A stretch of 64,000 nucleotides of DNA from Megalopta genalis (taxonomy: Eukaryota > Arthropoda > Insecta > Hymenoptera > Halictidae), in assembly GCF_051020955.1 (NCBI RefSeq), contig NW_027476334.1:186001-250000 (forward strand). Reading direction: 5' to 3'. Below are positions 63,564-64,000 of the stretch, one piece after another; positions within the stretch are counted from its first letter, which is position 1; every line of letters starts with the position of its first letter. A program made the position numbers and the translations under genes. Below the pieces are notes generated by a model. That model saw only the letters and a program-made list of their open reading frames with translations. It was not told where the DNA came from and ran no database searches.

Positions 63564-64000
63564 TTCACAAGTATGTGAAGCGAAATCATTCGTTTAGCAT
63601 GGATTTGAAGCTAAGCCATCAACTTCGCGTTGACTTGATGCTAAATCATGTTTTTAGTTTGGACTTGAAGCTAGCTCGTTTGTTTCGCATGTTGTTGAAG
63701 CTAAATCATGTATTTCACAAGTATTTGATGCTAAACCATTTGTTTCGCATTTATTCGAATCTAAGCCTTCTACTTCACATTGATTTGAGGCTAAATCATG
63801 TGTCTCGCTTGGATTTGAAGCTAACTCGTTTGTTTCGCATGCTGTTGAAGCTAAATCATGTATATCACAAGTATTTGAAGCTAAACCATTTGTTTCGCAT
63901 GGATTCGAAGATAAGCCTTCTACTTCGCATTGACTTTAATCTAAATCATGTGTATCGCATGGATTTGATGCTAACTCGTTTGTTTCGCATGCTGTTGAAG
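63564..64000. repeat. Terminal D-block segment, copy of 52621-53057
   Basis: Follows 52621-53057 at offset 10,943 bp through the window end, including TTTAGCATGG, CATCAACTTCGCGTTGAC and GATGCTAACTCG. The array is cut by the end of the window and not by a biological border. Confidence 0.82.

Larger units (their letters stand above)
1..64000. repeat. Satellite DNA array, 30-bp monomer in 150-bp higher-order units
   Basis: Every line of the window can be read as copies of one monomer of about 30 bp built around TTTCGCATGG, then ATTTGAAGCTAAATCATG. Monomers are all in the same orientation. They differ in a fixed cycle of five, giving a 150-bp unit that dominates the window, so roughly 425 units are present. 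The array starts in register at base 1 (GTTTCGCATGCTGTTGAAG) and is cut by the window end at 64000, so the true array is longer. No non-repeat insertion, inversion or gene was seen. Consensus GC is about 37%, with no CpG depletion. The family is not recognised. A eukaryotic heterochromatic, pericentromeric or subtelomeric location is inferred from the architecture and not shown by the sequence. Confidence 0.97.

Noticed and set aside
1..64000. Plus-strand frame like FEAKSCVSHG with TGA recoded (alternative genetic code)
   Set aside because: The frame has a TGA once per 150 bp at a site that is GGA in other monomers, so recoding was considered. The same site also reads TAA, TCA, TGT or GGG in different units, and GATTTTAATCT variants add further TAA stops, so no single recoding opens it.
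1..64000. CRISPR array
   Set aside because: There are no unique spacers; adjacent 30-bp units are all diverged copies of each other, and no cas genes are present.
1..64000. Centromere protein B box
   Set aside because: TTCG is present in most monomers, but the required spacing to A and CGGG is absent; the sequence after TTCG is CATGGATTTGAAG.
1..64000. Telomeric or subtelomeric simple repeats
   Set aside because: No run of TTAGGG, TTAGG or similar short telomere-type repeats was seen.

Overview
The whole 64 kb window is one uninterrupted, head-to-tail tandem-repeat array (satellite DNA). It enters at base 1 in full repeat register and leaves at base 64000 still inside the array. Reading it end to end I found no unique sequence, no transposon, no RNA gene, no convincing gene and no inverted segment. 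A bacterial or phage origin is very unlikely. A eukaryotic satellite or heterochromatic block fits best. CpG is not depleted (6 CpG per 150-bp consensus unit, about 5 expected from base composition), and the consensus is about 37% GC. This argues against a genome with heavy germline CpG methylation such as a mammal and is compatible with many invertebrates or protists. I do not recognise the satellite family or species.

The array has at least three nested levels. Level 1 is a monomer of about 30 bp with near-invariant GAAG.TAA and TC.CA cores. Level 2 is a 150-bp higher-order unit made of five diverged 30-bp monomers in fixed order (S1-S5; clean example 62931-63080). Level 3 is a mosaic of much larger, very similar direct duplications: 8,665 bp (3426-12090 and 12091-20755), 5,998-bp spacing (17419-23198 and 23417-29196), four 1,350-bp copies in an A-B-A-B pattern (31294-36693), 1,048 bp three times (36891-38986 and 41685-42732), 1,196 bp (46.3-48.2 kb), 1,050 bp (48899-50929), about 4,199 bp (53.8-55.6 and 58.0-59.8 kb), and 1,498/1,648 bp (59971-62710). 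Blocks are also shared over long distances; for example 185-1620 recurs 45,695 bp downstream.

Because 30 and 150 are multiples of three, any frame without a stop in one unit stays open for many units. This produces long apparent ORFs on both strands, up to 983 codons at 48905-51856, without implying genes. The minus strand reads as a cysteine-containing decapeptide repeat. Differences between the five monomers are somewhat concentrated in the third codon position of that frame, so an ancient coding origin is possible. Scattered 1-2 bp indels, nonsense changes and large duplications that are not multiples of three argue against a maintained protein today.

The main biological content is the evolutionary record: register-preserving unequal exchange, nested amplification and diagnostic variants that allow a relative order of events to be inferred. 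Assembly duplication or collapse must be kept in mind for the near-identical large copies.
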